Source of the DNA: Malassezia japonica
Lineage: Eukaryota; Basidiomycota; Malasseziomycetes; Malasseziales; Malasseziaceae
Reading direction: 5' to 3'
NCBI RefSeq assembly: GCF_029542785.1
Contig: NC_083371.1
Coordinates: forward strand, 1,302,001 to 1,366,000
DNA: 64,000 bases
Shown here: positions 39,746 through 50,074 of the stretch, piece after piece
Layout: each line of letters begins with the position of its first letter
Position numbering within the stretch: position 1 is the first letter of the stretch
Notes under the pieces: model-generated
What the model was told of the DNA's origin: nothing
Seen by the model: the letters and a program-made list of their open reading frames with translations, nothing else
Databases searched by the model: none
Made by a program: the position numbers and the translations under genes

Positions 39746-42505
39746 CTATTTTGTTTTGGCCCCGAGATACTTGTCCCAGGCTTGCAGGCATCGTAGGGTA
39801 TCTTTATCCGCAGGGTCATTGACCGTCGTTTGTGTGGAAAGCCATTTGTGAACGTCGGCAAGGACACATGCCTTCGCTTCGTCAGAGCACAACTGTTGAG
39901 GGGAGGGCCGTGTGCCAAGAAGCCACTCCACATAGGCAGACTTGCCTAAACGGCGCAGTTCATTTGGCAGTGGATACGACGCAGATCGCGTGAATAGATG
40001 CTGGATCCAAATGATATCTGGCATCTCCATTTTCTCCTTCACCGCCTCGGGATTTTCCAGTTTATCGGTCGGCTGGAACAGTACGGTGCGGAAGTGACGC
40101 ACAGCGTGGAAGATGGGACCACAGTCATCCAGCGAAAGCGCATTCTCGCCACTCACGCGACGAATGCAAGTCAATAAATGCAGCAGAGAGAGTTCCAGCG
40201 TAGTCATATCACTGACCATTTGTAACTTCTCCGCTTCTTGATGAAGCCGGACAAGAGACACATGGAGCATAAAGGTCTGCATTGCATACCTTGCAAGATC
40301 CAAAACGAGTTCTTCCAGTTCAGCCGTCGAGTGGTATTGGCTGAGAATATGTGTCCGCAAAAATGCAAGACGAGCGCCAAGCTCAAGCATGTATGCGCTG
40401 GTATCCGACTCTCCCGAATCGGCAGACACAGCGATCTGGGGTTTGTCCAGCTTGAACCTGTGAGTGCGAGAGAGAACCGTGACAATCTCGCGCTTTACAG
40501 AACTAGCAAGTGGGGCAAGCATTTGGGATTTGAGCACTTGCGAGAATTGCTGCTCCCATTCGCCTCCGATTTTTTTCAGATGCGGCGAGTCCATTTTTCG
40601 GACGGAGCTGAGCCCTTTCCGAAGCACAACAAGTGTGCTGGCCATGGCGGTATTGTGCGACTGTTGCCCTGACGATTGCGTGCCTTGCAATGAGTAAGCG
40701 CTCTCATCTTTGTACACCAAGGAAGGCACTTGCTGGATCAGGGTTTCGAGGGCATGAGAGACCATCTGGACTACCTTTTGTTCAAGTCGATCATCCGAGG
40801 CACACGCTTTCAGCTCCGTGACAATGGTAGCGATAAAGCCACGCGCCTGTACTGGACCCTTTGCAGTATTTCCACTCGTGGCAAAAGCAGCACGAATCGC
40901 CTGCCTGGCCTCGGTCAGGTTGTGAGACACGGTACCGAGATAAGTCTTTTCCTGATGCGCAAGCATTTCCACCACTGGCTCTGGCTCGGCCACTTGAGCA
41001 GTGCTAGCTGAAGTGCGATCAGTAAGCAGTGAAATACGCGAAAAGAGCTCTTGGAAAATTTGGCGCAGCCGAGGATACGAATACACCAGCACAAACCGCC
41101 AAAAATCGGATTCGTGTACGCACTCGTTCGTGAGCATCCCAAAATTATGGGAGAAGGACTTCCACAGTAGGTTGGTAGGCGTACATTGCAGGTTCTGATG
41201 TAAGCCATACCCACGCACCTTGGACACCACCTCTAGAAACGTTGTTCCGGACGTGGGTTCATGTTTCAAGTGGAGCACATGCTCGAGCATGTGGACTTTG
41301 GTAAAGATCGGCGCCATTTCGTCCACGACAAGCGAATGAATACGCTCCCAAATGGCAGAGGTCCAGCGCTGAATCTGCTCCGCTGCATGGGGATGGGACG
41401 CGCTTGCGTCAGGCTGGTGGTGGTAAATAGCAGAAAGCGTGCGGGGAGGAAGCAACGGAGGCTGTGCCTCGCCCAGTGTCTTGCCGATCGCATAGAGGTC
41501 CAGAGCTGCCCTGATACGCTCCAGAAGCACGTCGCTAAGATCATCCAGCAGGTTGCGGACCACCTCAGGGAGCATTCCACGGTGCTCTGCGGCTTGCAGG
41601 GCCATGCCTAAAAGCATAGGTGAGAGGTGCCGCAGTCCACAAAGGAGCAGATTCTCAATCTGTTCCTGCAGGATTTGGGCTGCGTCGGGCAGCCATGTTA
41701 GGTGGGGTCCGACAAACTCGAGCTGTGCACACTCCGTCCGGAGCTCCCTGCCCACCTCGTCCTCGTCCGGAGGAGCATAAACAAGTTCTTCAAGCTCCTG
41801 TAGAGTCGACGCGGCGGCCACCACATGGCCAGCATGTTGATGAAGTGCCTGCGTATCTTGCATTGCATGCATCACATCGCATTCCAGCACGACGTCCATC
41901 TGCGAAGCAAGGCGCATGCAAAGGCCTGTGACATCTTGTGCGCGAAGCACAAGCTCCTTGGATTGTTGGACATGTTCCAGCTGTGCTTGGGCAGATTGAA
42001 TGCGGTGCAACGAGGAGGAGACGCTTTCGCGCATGCTGGGTAAGTATAGATACATACGCTGTAGTCCGCGCGTCGAGCTTCTCGAGCTCCTGCCGAATGC
42101 ACAACACCGATTTACGCAGTGGCCCAACATTGCCAACGCGTTCGAGAAAGTCTTTGGAGTGCGATGTGATCTGTGTGAGCCAAAACACCTACCAAAGTGT
42201 GGATTTGTTGGTCGACCTCGGTGATGGACATATTGAGTCTGCTCAGGGCGACACGCATATCGCTGTCCACGGATGCAACACGATCCATCATCGACATGTT
42301 CTTCTCTGCGTCTTCTCTCGGCTTGCCCCCATCAAGAGAGGAGCCGAGAAACTGGCTCGCGTACGACTGAGCGTCAAAGTCGTCGCGTAAGAAAGGTGAT
42401 GCGTCTGGATTAGGGCGGCAACGTACCAAATGAGCTCTCTTTTGATCTGAATGGGGACGCATCCTGGTCGCCAGCTGGACCTGTCAAGGACGGAGCGTCG
42501 CCCAT
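39746..42505 (-). CDS. COG5: Conserved oligomeric Golgi complex subunit 5
   Basis: Four exons (42505-42427, 42404-42193, 42170-42058, 42035-39746) joined by three introns of exactly 22 nt give 897 residues. COG5 belongs to lobe B of the COG tethering complex for retrograde intra-Golgi vesicles. The N-terminus carries FLRDDFDAQSYASQFL, then LNMSITEVDQQIHTL and a heptad-rich region (LCIRQELEKLDARTTA). Long helical repeats follow, with LLPPRTLSAIYHH, SAIWERIHSLVVDEM and FWRFVLVYSYPRLRQIFQEL. The protein ends near LQAWDKYLGAKTK. The call rests on the N-terminal and middle motifs. The stop is about 50 bp from the tRNA-Val terminator. Confidence 0.85.
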
Positions 42506-42679
42506 CGCGACGCGCGCTTCACGCCCTTCCATGAAACAGTGCACGGAGCGAAGCGCGTGGATGGGGAATTAAGCTCCGCCTCGAGCTCGGTCCATGCGGC
42601 TGCGAAGAGCGGCGCGTTCAACAAGGAGATATTGCGCAGGGTAGCGCAGCTATCTAGTCTCTGTATTCGGATAGTCTAC

Positions 42680-43181
42680 CTATTGTGCCGCTTGCTTCTT
42701 CCGGAGCTCGAGCTCGCGCTGGATCAAGTCTTCGTGCCAACGTTCGATTTCTTTCTCGCTAGCGACAATACCACGTTGGCCGAGCTCCCGCATAGCCCTG
42801 TTGCGTACCAGGTTGTCGTGCGAGCGCTGCCCATGCTCGTAGCGAAGAAGCGCGTTCTCGGCGCCAAACACGAGTCCGATCGAGGCGGCTGAGTTAGACA
42901 GCGCACGTACCAGAAATGGTGAGCAGGCCCTTGAGGGCAAGTGTTTGGCGCCTGTGTCAGTAGATGCACGTACTTGAATCCCGGGAAGATGTGGTGCGCC
43001 ATGAACACGCCTGTTGCGCCAACGACGGACCACACCACCGCTCCGCGGATGGCGCCAGACTGGGTAAGTCGCGCAGACGCACCTTTTGCGTCTCATACGC
43101 GTTATTGATATGCTTTTCTCTCCATTTCCGCCGGCTACGCCCTTGTTGCTCCGGGGGAAGCTGGGAGCCACTCGTGTCCAT
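42680..43181 (-). CDS. Small two-helix membrane protein, 144 aa
   Basis: Four exons (43181-43083, 43059-42974, 42951-42911, 42888-42680) with introns of 23, 22 and 22 nt give 144 residues. The third coding exon is only 41 nt. The N-terminus is basic and hydrophilic (RSRRKWREKHINNAYETQK). Two hydrophobic helices follow (GAVVWSVVGATGVFMAHHI and TLALKGLLTISAASIGLVF), then a charged C-terminal helix (EKEIERWHEDLIQRELELRK). The two helices joined by a short basic loop recall mitochondrial inner-membrane HIG1-like proteins, but I cannot assign a family. It is divergent from the SRP40 gene, with 80 bp between start codons. Confidence 0.65.
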
Positions 43182-43261
43182 CTCGGACCGTTCTCGGAAG
43201 CAAGGGTCGTGTGGGAGGATGTGGAGGTTTCCGCCGAAAAAAAGTTGTGTTCCGAGAGACG

Positions 43262-44108
43262 ATGGCGAAATCAAGCAAGAGCGAAGGGAGCGAGAGCGTG
43301 GTTGTGTCTTCTGGTACGTACCCCTACTAATGTAAGACGCTGTGAAGGCTGTGCATGCGTTTCTTTTGACGCACGCCAAGCCGAAGCTGGCTGCAAAGCT
43401 GGCGGACCAATACCCTAACCTCGGGCTTTCGGACGATGCCGAGAAGGCCGAGAAGATTTCGAATGCGCTCGTGAGCACAGTGAAGAGTGCGCTGGCCGTA
43501 CCCAGCTCGGAGCTTGCTGTGGCTCTGCAGGGCGAGAAGAAGAAGACGCGCAAGGCCGACGAGGCCACTGACGACAAGAAGGCCAAGAAGGCCAAGAAGG
43601 CCAAGAAGAGCAAGGGCGACGAGGAGGCGGATGTGTCCATGGCTGACGAGACGGCCGATGTGACGGTCGAAGAGCCCGAGGCGCCCGAAGAGGAGCCGGC
43701 AGAGGAGCCGGCAGAGGTGTCGATCACCGAAACCGTCGCCCCGAATGCCATTGCGGTCACCGAGACTGTCGAGTCGCCTGCGCACAAGAAGAAGAAGAAG
43801 ACGACCGGTGAGCGCTTCCAGCGTGTCAAGTCGGACCAGGTGGTATTTTTGGATGACCGTCTGAGGGATATGAGCTACGATGCCAAGGTAGGTTTTTTTC
43901 TTTTCTTTTTTTTTGCTAACACAGTCTGGCGCTGGCGACTATGGCGCGCGTGCGAGTGCCGACTTGATGGTGACGCAGGGCAAGGGCTTCACGAAAGAAA
44001 AGAACAAGAAGAAGCGTGGCAGCTACCGTGGTGGTCTGATCGACCAGGGCTCCCAGTATGTTCTATCACTAATGCAGCTCGATCAAGTTCACCTACGATG
44101 ACGAATAG
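43262..44108 (+). CDS. SRP40: Nopp140/SRP40-family nucleolar phosphoprotein
   Basis: Four exons (43262-43313, 43337-43887, 43925-44055, 44078-44108; introns 23, 37, 22 nt) give 254 residues. The N-terminus is LisH-like (VHAFLLTHAKPKLAAKLADQ). A lysine/acid-rich middle with KKAKKAKKAKK and EEPAEEPAE repeats follows. The C-terminal SRP40 domain is FQRVKSDQVVFLDDRL, MSYDAK, GKGFTKEKNKKKRGSYRGG, then SIKFTYDDE. This domain is diagnostic for the Nopp140/Srp40 chaperones that link snoRNPs to Pol I transcription. The second intron is unusual for a long T-run. The stop is 20 bp from the THI20 stop. Confidence 0.92.
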
Positions 44109-44128
44109 CGTCTATAGTTCCATCGCAG

Positions 44129-45992
44129 CTACTTGGACTGGCGTTCGCCGTGCGCAACGGCCTCGTCCCACATGCCGATCTCGAGCCGCGTCGCGCTGGG
44201 TGAGTAAGACAACGTACGTATTCCAAATTTCCTGGAGGTGGTCCACTTCGCTGGCCGACGGCATGAGGCGCGCAGCGCAGCGCTCGAGCATGGAAATGGT
44301 GCTCGCAACGGCGCCCAAGAATTCATCACCGCCGTACTCTTCTACCCACATTTCAAAGCTGGGGTCGATGGACCCTGCCGAGATCTGCGAGCGCTGGCGG
44401 TGCTCCTTGAGCCAGAGTCCCACTTCCGCGTAGCCATACGCACAAGAGGCAAGCGACACGAGCAGAGGAAGAATTCCTTCATGCGATACGTCCATGACGT
44501 AGCGTGTATAGGCCATCGTCGCGCGGCTCTCCTCCGTCGACTCGAGTTCGGCCTTGGAGATGCCGGCACGCTCACACAGCTTTACATGCATAGCTGTCTC
44601 GTCCACAGTAGCCTTGGCAATACCGAGGTAGTCGCCGATATCTTCGAGCGAGCTCGTGGGATCCGCAGCGGCCGCCGACCAGACGCGCGCGTAGTGTTTC
44701 AAGTAGATATAGTCCTGCCGCATGAACCACACAAACGCCGCTTTGGACAGGTGCCCCTCGCTCATGCGCACGGCAAATGGGTGGCGAGTGTATAGGTGCC
44801 ACAGCGGCCACGAGCGTGCAATGAGGCGCGTTGACAATGGTGTCTCGCACCGCGGCGTGCACAGCGGCACACCCCGAGGCTCTGAGTGCGCACCGTGGTT
44901 CAACGGCCCCGGCCCATGTCCAAGGTCCTCGATGCTGCTCTGCAGGGCCTCTTGCATGAACTGAATGGCGTGTGCGACGGCGCGACGGAGGGATGTGTCG
45001 TGTGTATGCGCTGCGCAGATCGCCGAGGACAGGGTGCATCCTGTGCCGTGCGTCGCCGAGGTCGGAATGTTGCGCTTGGTAAAGAGGGTCGTACGCTGCG
45101 ACGCTGCTTCGTACAAGACGTCGACCGTGTACAAGTCCGGCTCGTCCGGAGCGCTGCGGCGCAAGACGCGCACGTCGCGGGGATCGCGCACGAGCAGCAG
45201 GTCGAGATTATCCTGCTGAAAGACGGATGCGCCGAGAATCTGTGCCATGTCGCCTAGCTCCGTGCGTTCTGTGCGTGTAGAAAGAGCCGCGAGGCCATGT
45301 GTGTCGCGGTGGCAAGGTGTATCGGTTGCGCGGAAAGCGCTTGCATCTTCCGCGTCGGTGCCAAGGACGATGCCCTGAAAGCCCAGCTGCTTCAGAGCGT
45401 CGTTCAGTTCATGCTGTGCAATGACACAGTGGCCCCCTTTGACGAGCACATTTGCCGCGGAGAGCTGCGCAATGTCGCGCGCAGTCCGCACCATTTTCAC
45501 CAAGCCCCTTTCCTCTGTCGCCTCCTGGCCCGCATGCTTGAGGATCTGCTCAGCCTCGAGCAGGTTTGGCGTCACTACATTGCACAGAGGAAACAAGTCG
45601 TCAATCAGGCTTGCCACGGCGTCGTGCGACAGCAAGAGCGAGCCCGAGGTTGACACCATGACTGGATCAAGCACGATCGGCGTCGTGTTTCTCTTTTTCC
45701 ATTCGCCTAGGAACCTGGCGACCTCGCGCACAATCTCGGCATTGGCGAGCATGCCAATCTTGATGCCGTCGATGCGGATATCCGATGCGACCGACTCAAA
45801 CTGCTGGCGCACAAACGCGGCGCTCGGCGCGTGAACGCCTTGCACCCCTTTGGTATTCTGCGCCGTGAGCGCCGTGACGACCGACATTCCGTACGTCTGC
45901 AAAGCCAGGAACGTCTTGAGGTCCGCTTGGATGCCTGCGCCGCCCCCCGAGTCGGAGCCGGCGATGGTCAGCGTACGGGGCACTCCGTTCAT
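44129..45992 (-). CDS. THI20: Bifunctional HMP/HMP-P kinase and TenA thiaminase II
   Basis: Two exons (45992-44218, 44195-44129; intron 22 nt) encode 613 residues with Thi20/21/22 architecture. The N-terminal ThiD kinase has [38 protein letters not shown] and the [13 protein letters not shown] anion hole. The C-terminal TenA domain has [17 protein letters not shown] and the likely nucleophile in [10 protein letters not shown]. The intron lies 67 nt before the stop and splices to [16 protein letters not shown], the usual TenA end. The enzyme makes and salvages the thiamine pyrimidine. The kinase carries extra sequence around residues 180-250. Its start codon is only 43 bp from the divergent APL6 ATG. 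Confidence 0.93.
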
Positions 45993-46035
45993 CGTGGGCC
46001 GTGCACACGGTACACACCTCCACCCGTCTTCCGCC

Positions 46036-48453
46036 ATGGCCTCCGAAGCGCTCTCGTACGTGAACTCTACGCGTGCGCTGGCGTACCTCACGGAGCGTGG
46101 TGAGGACGCGCTGCACGCGGTCAAAGGCGCGCTGGGATCGGGATCGTCCAAGTATCTGGACGCAATCGATACCGGCGCGGTGCGCAAGCAGCTGGAGAGT
46201 ACGAACGATAATGAGCGCCTCGAAGGGCTGAAGCATGTCGTGGCGCTTATCTCGAAAGGGCGCGACGCGACGCCGTTCCTAGCATCAGTGTTCAAGTTAT
46301 CGTCGTCGACCTCGCTCGAGGTCCGCAAGCTCGTGTACATCGTGGTGCTGCGCTACGCACCGCAGCACCCCGACCTGGCGCTTTTGTCGATCAACAGCTT
46401 CCAGCGCGACCTGACCGAGCCAAACCCGCTCATCCGCGGCATGGCGCTGCGTGCTCTGAGTGGCATGGGCGTCAAGGCGGCGTGGTCTATTGTCGCGCTC
46501 GCCGTCGGCAAGGCCGTGCGTGATACCCATCCCTACGTCCGCCGCGTCGCGGCCTACGCGCTAATGCGCTGCTACCAGATGGACCACAGCAATCGCGACG
46601 TGTTGATGGAGCACCTCGGCACGCTGCTGCGCGACCGCTCGCCGCAGGTGCTAGGACCGGCGGTCGCGACCTACCTCGAGCTGTGCCCCGAGCAGTGGGA
46701 CCTGTTGCACCGGCACTTTCGCAAGCTCTGCTATGCGCTTGCCGACATGGACGAGTGGTCGCAACCGATGTGCGTCGACTTGCTTGTCCGCTACGCACGC
46801 ACGTACCTCACCGCACCCGAGCCGGACCGTGCCGCGATCGACTCTGACCTCGCACTGCTGCTGGACCACTGCCAGCCCCTCTTGTCGTCGATGAACGCGG
46901 CGAGCGCCCTGGCCGCGGCACGCGCGCTCCTGCTCCTGGGCCCATCGCAGCGCCACAAGCCCGCGATCCAGGCCATGGTCCGCCGCATGCGCTCGTCACA
47001 CGACCTTGCCTATGTCGTGACGTTGCGTCTGCTCGCCCTGTGTGCGACGCACACGCCGCTGCTTGTGCCGCACATGACAGTTTTCTACGTGCGTGCAGAC
47101 GACCCCGAGCACCTCGCGCTTGCCAAGCTGCGTGTGCTCGTGCAGCTTGTGCAGGAAGGAAGTGCAAAGGCCATCGCCGACGAGCTCGTCGTATATACCC
47201 AGGCCGCCTCGGCGGTGGCCGTCGAGAGCATCACGGCCATTGGGCAGGTCGCGTGCCGGTACGAGTCCGCGGCGGGCCACTGCCTCAAGCTTCTGATCGG
47301 CGTCGCGCAGGACGCGAGTATCGACACGGTGGTCGCGAGCCGCGCCGTGCAAGTCGCCAAAATGCTCATGGCCGCCATTCCCCAGGTGACGAGCGACAAG
47401 GTGGCGCTGCGCATCGTCGCGCAGTTTGCGCTGCGCCTCTTTGTGCCGCTCGCGCAGGCCGGCCGGCGGCGTACGTCGCCGCCGCCGATCCTGGTCGATC
47501 CTCCGTCGCGCACGGCCGCGCTGTGGATGCTGGGCCAGTACTGCGACGTGCCGTTTGTGCCGCATGGGAGCACGGACCTTGCGCCCGGCGCGACGCTGTG
47601 CCAGCTCATTGTCCCTGATGTGCTGCGGTGCCTCGTCGCGCACTGGCACAAGGAGCACCCCAGCGTCCAATGCCAGACCCTCACGCTCTCGGCCAAGGCG
47701 ACTGTCGTGATCGGCGAGCAGGAGTCGAGCGCCAGGGTGCGCACAGCCGTACAGACGCTGCACTATGCCGTCCTCGCGCTCGGGAACCAGAGCCAAGATG
47801 CAGACGTGCGCGACCGCGCGCGCTTCTACGCGGGCCTCACGCGCCGCTTTGCCGAGGACGAGGCGCTGCCGAGCGGGACCGACGCTGTCGAGGACTACCT
47901 GCACCTGCACCAGCGCCTCGACCGCCTGCGCCTCCCTGGCGTGCGCCTTCGGCGGCCGCAGGTCAAGCACGTACTATTTTCCCACGACGCAAACCATGCC
48001 GCGTCCATGGCGAGCCAGCTCACGCTCGACGCGCCGGAGCAGCTCGCGCTCGGTGGTATGGCTACGTGGGACGTGCATCTACGGGGCTGGCGCGTCGGCC
48101 AGGTGCCGGACTGGGCGGATCCCGCGACGCTGCCTCCGGCCATCATCCGCATGCCTGAAGCGAACGCCGCGCGCCCCGATATGTCCAACGTGCGCTCCAT
48201 CTCGAGCAGCGGCCCGCCGAGCTCGCCACGTGCGCCGCCTCCGCCGCCAGCGGTCGAAAAGGTCGTGCTGCAGCCGCGAGAGGCACAGGCGCCGGCGCGC
48301 CCGGCCGCTTGGAACGCGCGGCACGCCAACCTCGATGCATTCTTTGACGACGACGAGAGCAGCGACGGCGCAAGCCTCGACGACCCCGCGGCGGAGGACG
48401 AGGAGTACGAAGTGAGCGACTCGGATGTGGAGTCCGACGACCCCGTAGCGTAG
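46036..48453 (+). CDS. APL6: AP-3 adaptor complex beta subunit
   Basis: This intronless 805-residue ORF encodes beta-3 adaptin of the AP-3 coat, which sorts cargo from Golgi/endosome to the vacuole. The adaptin trunk follows AP3B closely ([76 protein letters not shown]). The final third is a hinge with PPPPPAV and an acidic Ser/Asp-rich end ([20 protein letters not shown]). The ear domain of animal beta-3 is missing, as in many fungi. The start at 46036 is the first ATG after the 43-bp divergent promoter shared with THI20. Confidence 0.92.
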   Translation: MASEALSYVNSTRALAYLTERGEDALHAVKGALGSGSSKYLDAIDTGAVRKQLESTNDNERLEGLKHVVALISKGRDATPFLASVFKLSSSTSLEVRKLVYIVVLRYAPQHPDLALLSINSFQRDLTEPNPLIRGMALRALSGMGVKAAWSIVALAVGKAVRDTHPYVRRVAAYALMRCYQMDHSNRDVLMEHLGTLLRDRSPQVLGPAVATYLELCPEQWDLLHRHFRKLCYALADMDEWSQPMCVDLLVRYARTYLTAPEPDRAAIDSDLALLLDHCQPLLSSMNAASALAAARALLLLGPSQRHKPAIQAMVRRMRSSHDLAYVVTLRLLALCATHTPLLVPHMTVFYVRADDPEHLALAKLRVLVQLVQEGSAKAIADELVVYTQAASAVAVESITAIGQVACRYESAAGHCLKLLIGVAQDASIDTVVASRAVQVAKMLMAAIPQVTSDKVALRIVAQFALRLFVPLAQAGRRRTSPPPILVDPPSRTAALWMLGQYCDVPFVPHGSTDLAPGATLCQLIVPDVLRCLVAHWHKEHPSVQCQTLTLSAKATVVIGEQESSARVRTAVQTLHYAVLALGNQSQDADVRDRARFYAGLTRRFAEDEALPSGTDAVEDYLHLHQRLDRLRLPGVRLRRPQVKHVLFSHDANHAASMASQLTLDAPEQLALGGMATWDVHLRGWRVGQVPDWADPATLPPAIIRMPEANAARPDMSNVRSISSSGPPSSPRAPPPPPAVEKVVLQPREAQAPARPAAWNARHANLDAFFDDDESSDGASLDDPAAEDEEYEVSDSDVESDDPVA

Positions 48454-48497
48454 AAAAGGCGTCGAAATTTTTGTCCTCCACTGCAATTTTCGCTGCG

Positions 48498-49988
48498 ATG
48501 CCCAAAGCCCCCTCTTCGCAGCGCCGCGGCGCGCGGCCGGAAGGGCACCGCCCGCTCGCGCAAGATATCCAAGAAGACCAGATGGTGTCGCGCTTCGGCC
48601 GTGTGCGCACGCCGAACCAGCGCCACAAGAAGAGCAAGGCGGCCGACGACGACGAGGGCGAAGGCCCAAGCCCCGGCATGAAGGTCACCGGCGGCCGCGC
48701 CGGCAAGACGGTCGTCGATCCCAAGCTCAGTCGCAACATTCTGCGTCTTGCACGTGAGCAGCAGGACGAGATCGAGCGCGAAGAAGGCGAGCTCGAGGCG
48801 GAAGAAGAGTACGAGCACCCGACGCCCGCCTTCCGCGGCGACGACGACCTCGAGGACGACGACGAGGGCGACGACGACGAGGCGTCGCTTGACAGTGATG
48901 ATGGCGGCGACTTTTACGACCCCGACTATGCACAGCTCGATATCCAGCCCGAAGACCACGCGCTGCTCGACCGGCACGACGAGGAGGAGGAGCGTGCTCT
49001 GGCCGAGGTCGGCGAGGACGGCCTGCCGCGGCCACGCACCAAGACGCTTGCGGACCTTATTATGGCCAAAATCAACGCCGCAGAAGAGGGCGAGGCGATG
49101 GAGTCGCACGACGACGACGAGCGCATGATGCCACCGGGCATCAACCCCAAAGTGATCGAGGTCTACGCCAAGGTCGGCGAGCTCCTCTCACGATACAAGT
49201 CGGGGCCGCTCCCCAAAGCGTTCAAGATTATTCCTTCGCTGCCCGCGTGGGAAGACGTGCTGTACATTACGAACCCCGAGACCTGGACGCCGCACGCGAC
49301 GCTCGCCGCGACGCGCATCTTTGTGTCCAACTTTAAGCCCGCGCAGTGCGAGCGGTACTACCAGCTCGTGTTCCTCGACAAGATCCGCGACGAGATCCGC
49401 GAGAACAAAAAGGTGAGCTACCAGATGTACGAGGCGATCAAAAAGTCGCTGTACAAGCCGGCCGCCTTTTTCAAAGGCATCATCTTTCCCCTCTGCGACG
49501 GCGGCGGCGTGACGCTAAAAGAGGCGGCGATCATCGGCTCGGTCCTGTCCAAGGTCTCGATTCCAGTGCTGCACTCGGCGGCGGCGCTGCTGCGTCTCGC
49601 CGAGATGGAGTACACCGGCCCGACGTCGCTCTTTATCCGCATTCTCCTCGACAAGAAGTACGCGCTGCCGTACAAGGTGATTGACGCCCTCGTCTACCAC
49701 TTTTTGCAGTTCGCCGACAAGTCCAAGGGCGTCGAGCTCACCCGGACGCGCGCCGGTGTCGTGGGCGAGCGCCGCATGCCGGTGCTCTGGCACCAGAGCC
49801 TGCTCGTCTTTGTGCAGCGCTACAAGAGCGACCTGACGCCGGACCAGAAGCTCGCGCTTCTTGACCTGATCCGCGTTCAGAAGCACGCGGGGATCGAGCC
49901 CGACATTCGCCGTGAGCTGTCGACGGGCGAGTCGCGCGGCGAGATGCTGCCCGAGCCGCTGGACGAGGACGACGACATGTCGCTTTGA
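48498..49988 (+). CDS. ENP1: Bystin/Enp1 40S biogenesis factor
   Basis: This single-exon gene encodes 496 residues of bystin, a pre-40S assembly and export factor of nucleolus and cytoplasm. The N-terminal third is basic then acidic (DDDLEDDDEGDDDEASLDSD). The conserved bystin domain follows: LLSRYKSGPLPKAFKIIPSL, WEDVLYITNPETWTPHA, ATRIFVSN, YQMYEAIKKSLYKPAAFFKG, IIFPLCDGG and LLDKKYALPYKVIDALVYHF. The domain is complete. The gene follows APL6 head-to-tail with 44 bp between stop and start. Confidence 0.96.
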   Translation: MPKAPSSQRRGARPEGHRPLAQDIQEDQMVSRFGRVRTPNQRHKKSKAADDDEGEGPSPGMKVTGGRAGKTVVDPKLSRNILRLAREQQDEIEREEGELEAEEEYEHPTPAFRGDDDLEDDDEGDDDEASLDSDDGGDFYDPDYAQLDIQPEDHALLDRHDEEEERALAEVGEDGLPRPRTKTLADLIMAKINAAEEGEAMESHDDDERMMPPGINPKVIEVYAKVGELLSRYKSGPLPKAFKIIPSLPAWEDVLYITNPETWTPHATLAATRIFVSNFKPAQCERYYQLVFLDKIRDEIRENKKVSYQMYEAIKKSLYKPAAFFKGIIFPLCDGGGVTLKEAAIIGSVLSKVSIPVLHSAAALLRLAEMEYTGPTSLFIRILLDKKYALPYKVIDALVYHFLQFADKSKGVELTRTRAGVVGERRMPVLWHQSLLVFVQRYKSDLTPDQKLALLDLIRVQKHAGIEPDIRRELSTGESRGEMLPEPLDEDDDMSL

Positions 49989-50074
49989 TGGGGACGTGAC
50001 AATCGGGTTATTTCATAGTCTATACGAGCCAACCCGGTACGGTATCTACTGGAAAACAAGGGGGAAGGGGGCAT

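Noticed and set aside
45993..46035. TPP riboswitch before THI20
   Set aside because: Only 43 bp separate it from APL6 and there is no 5' intron, so no room for one.
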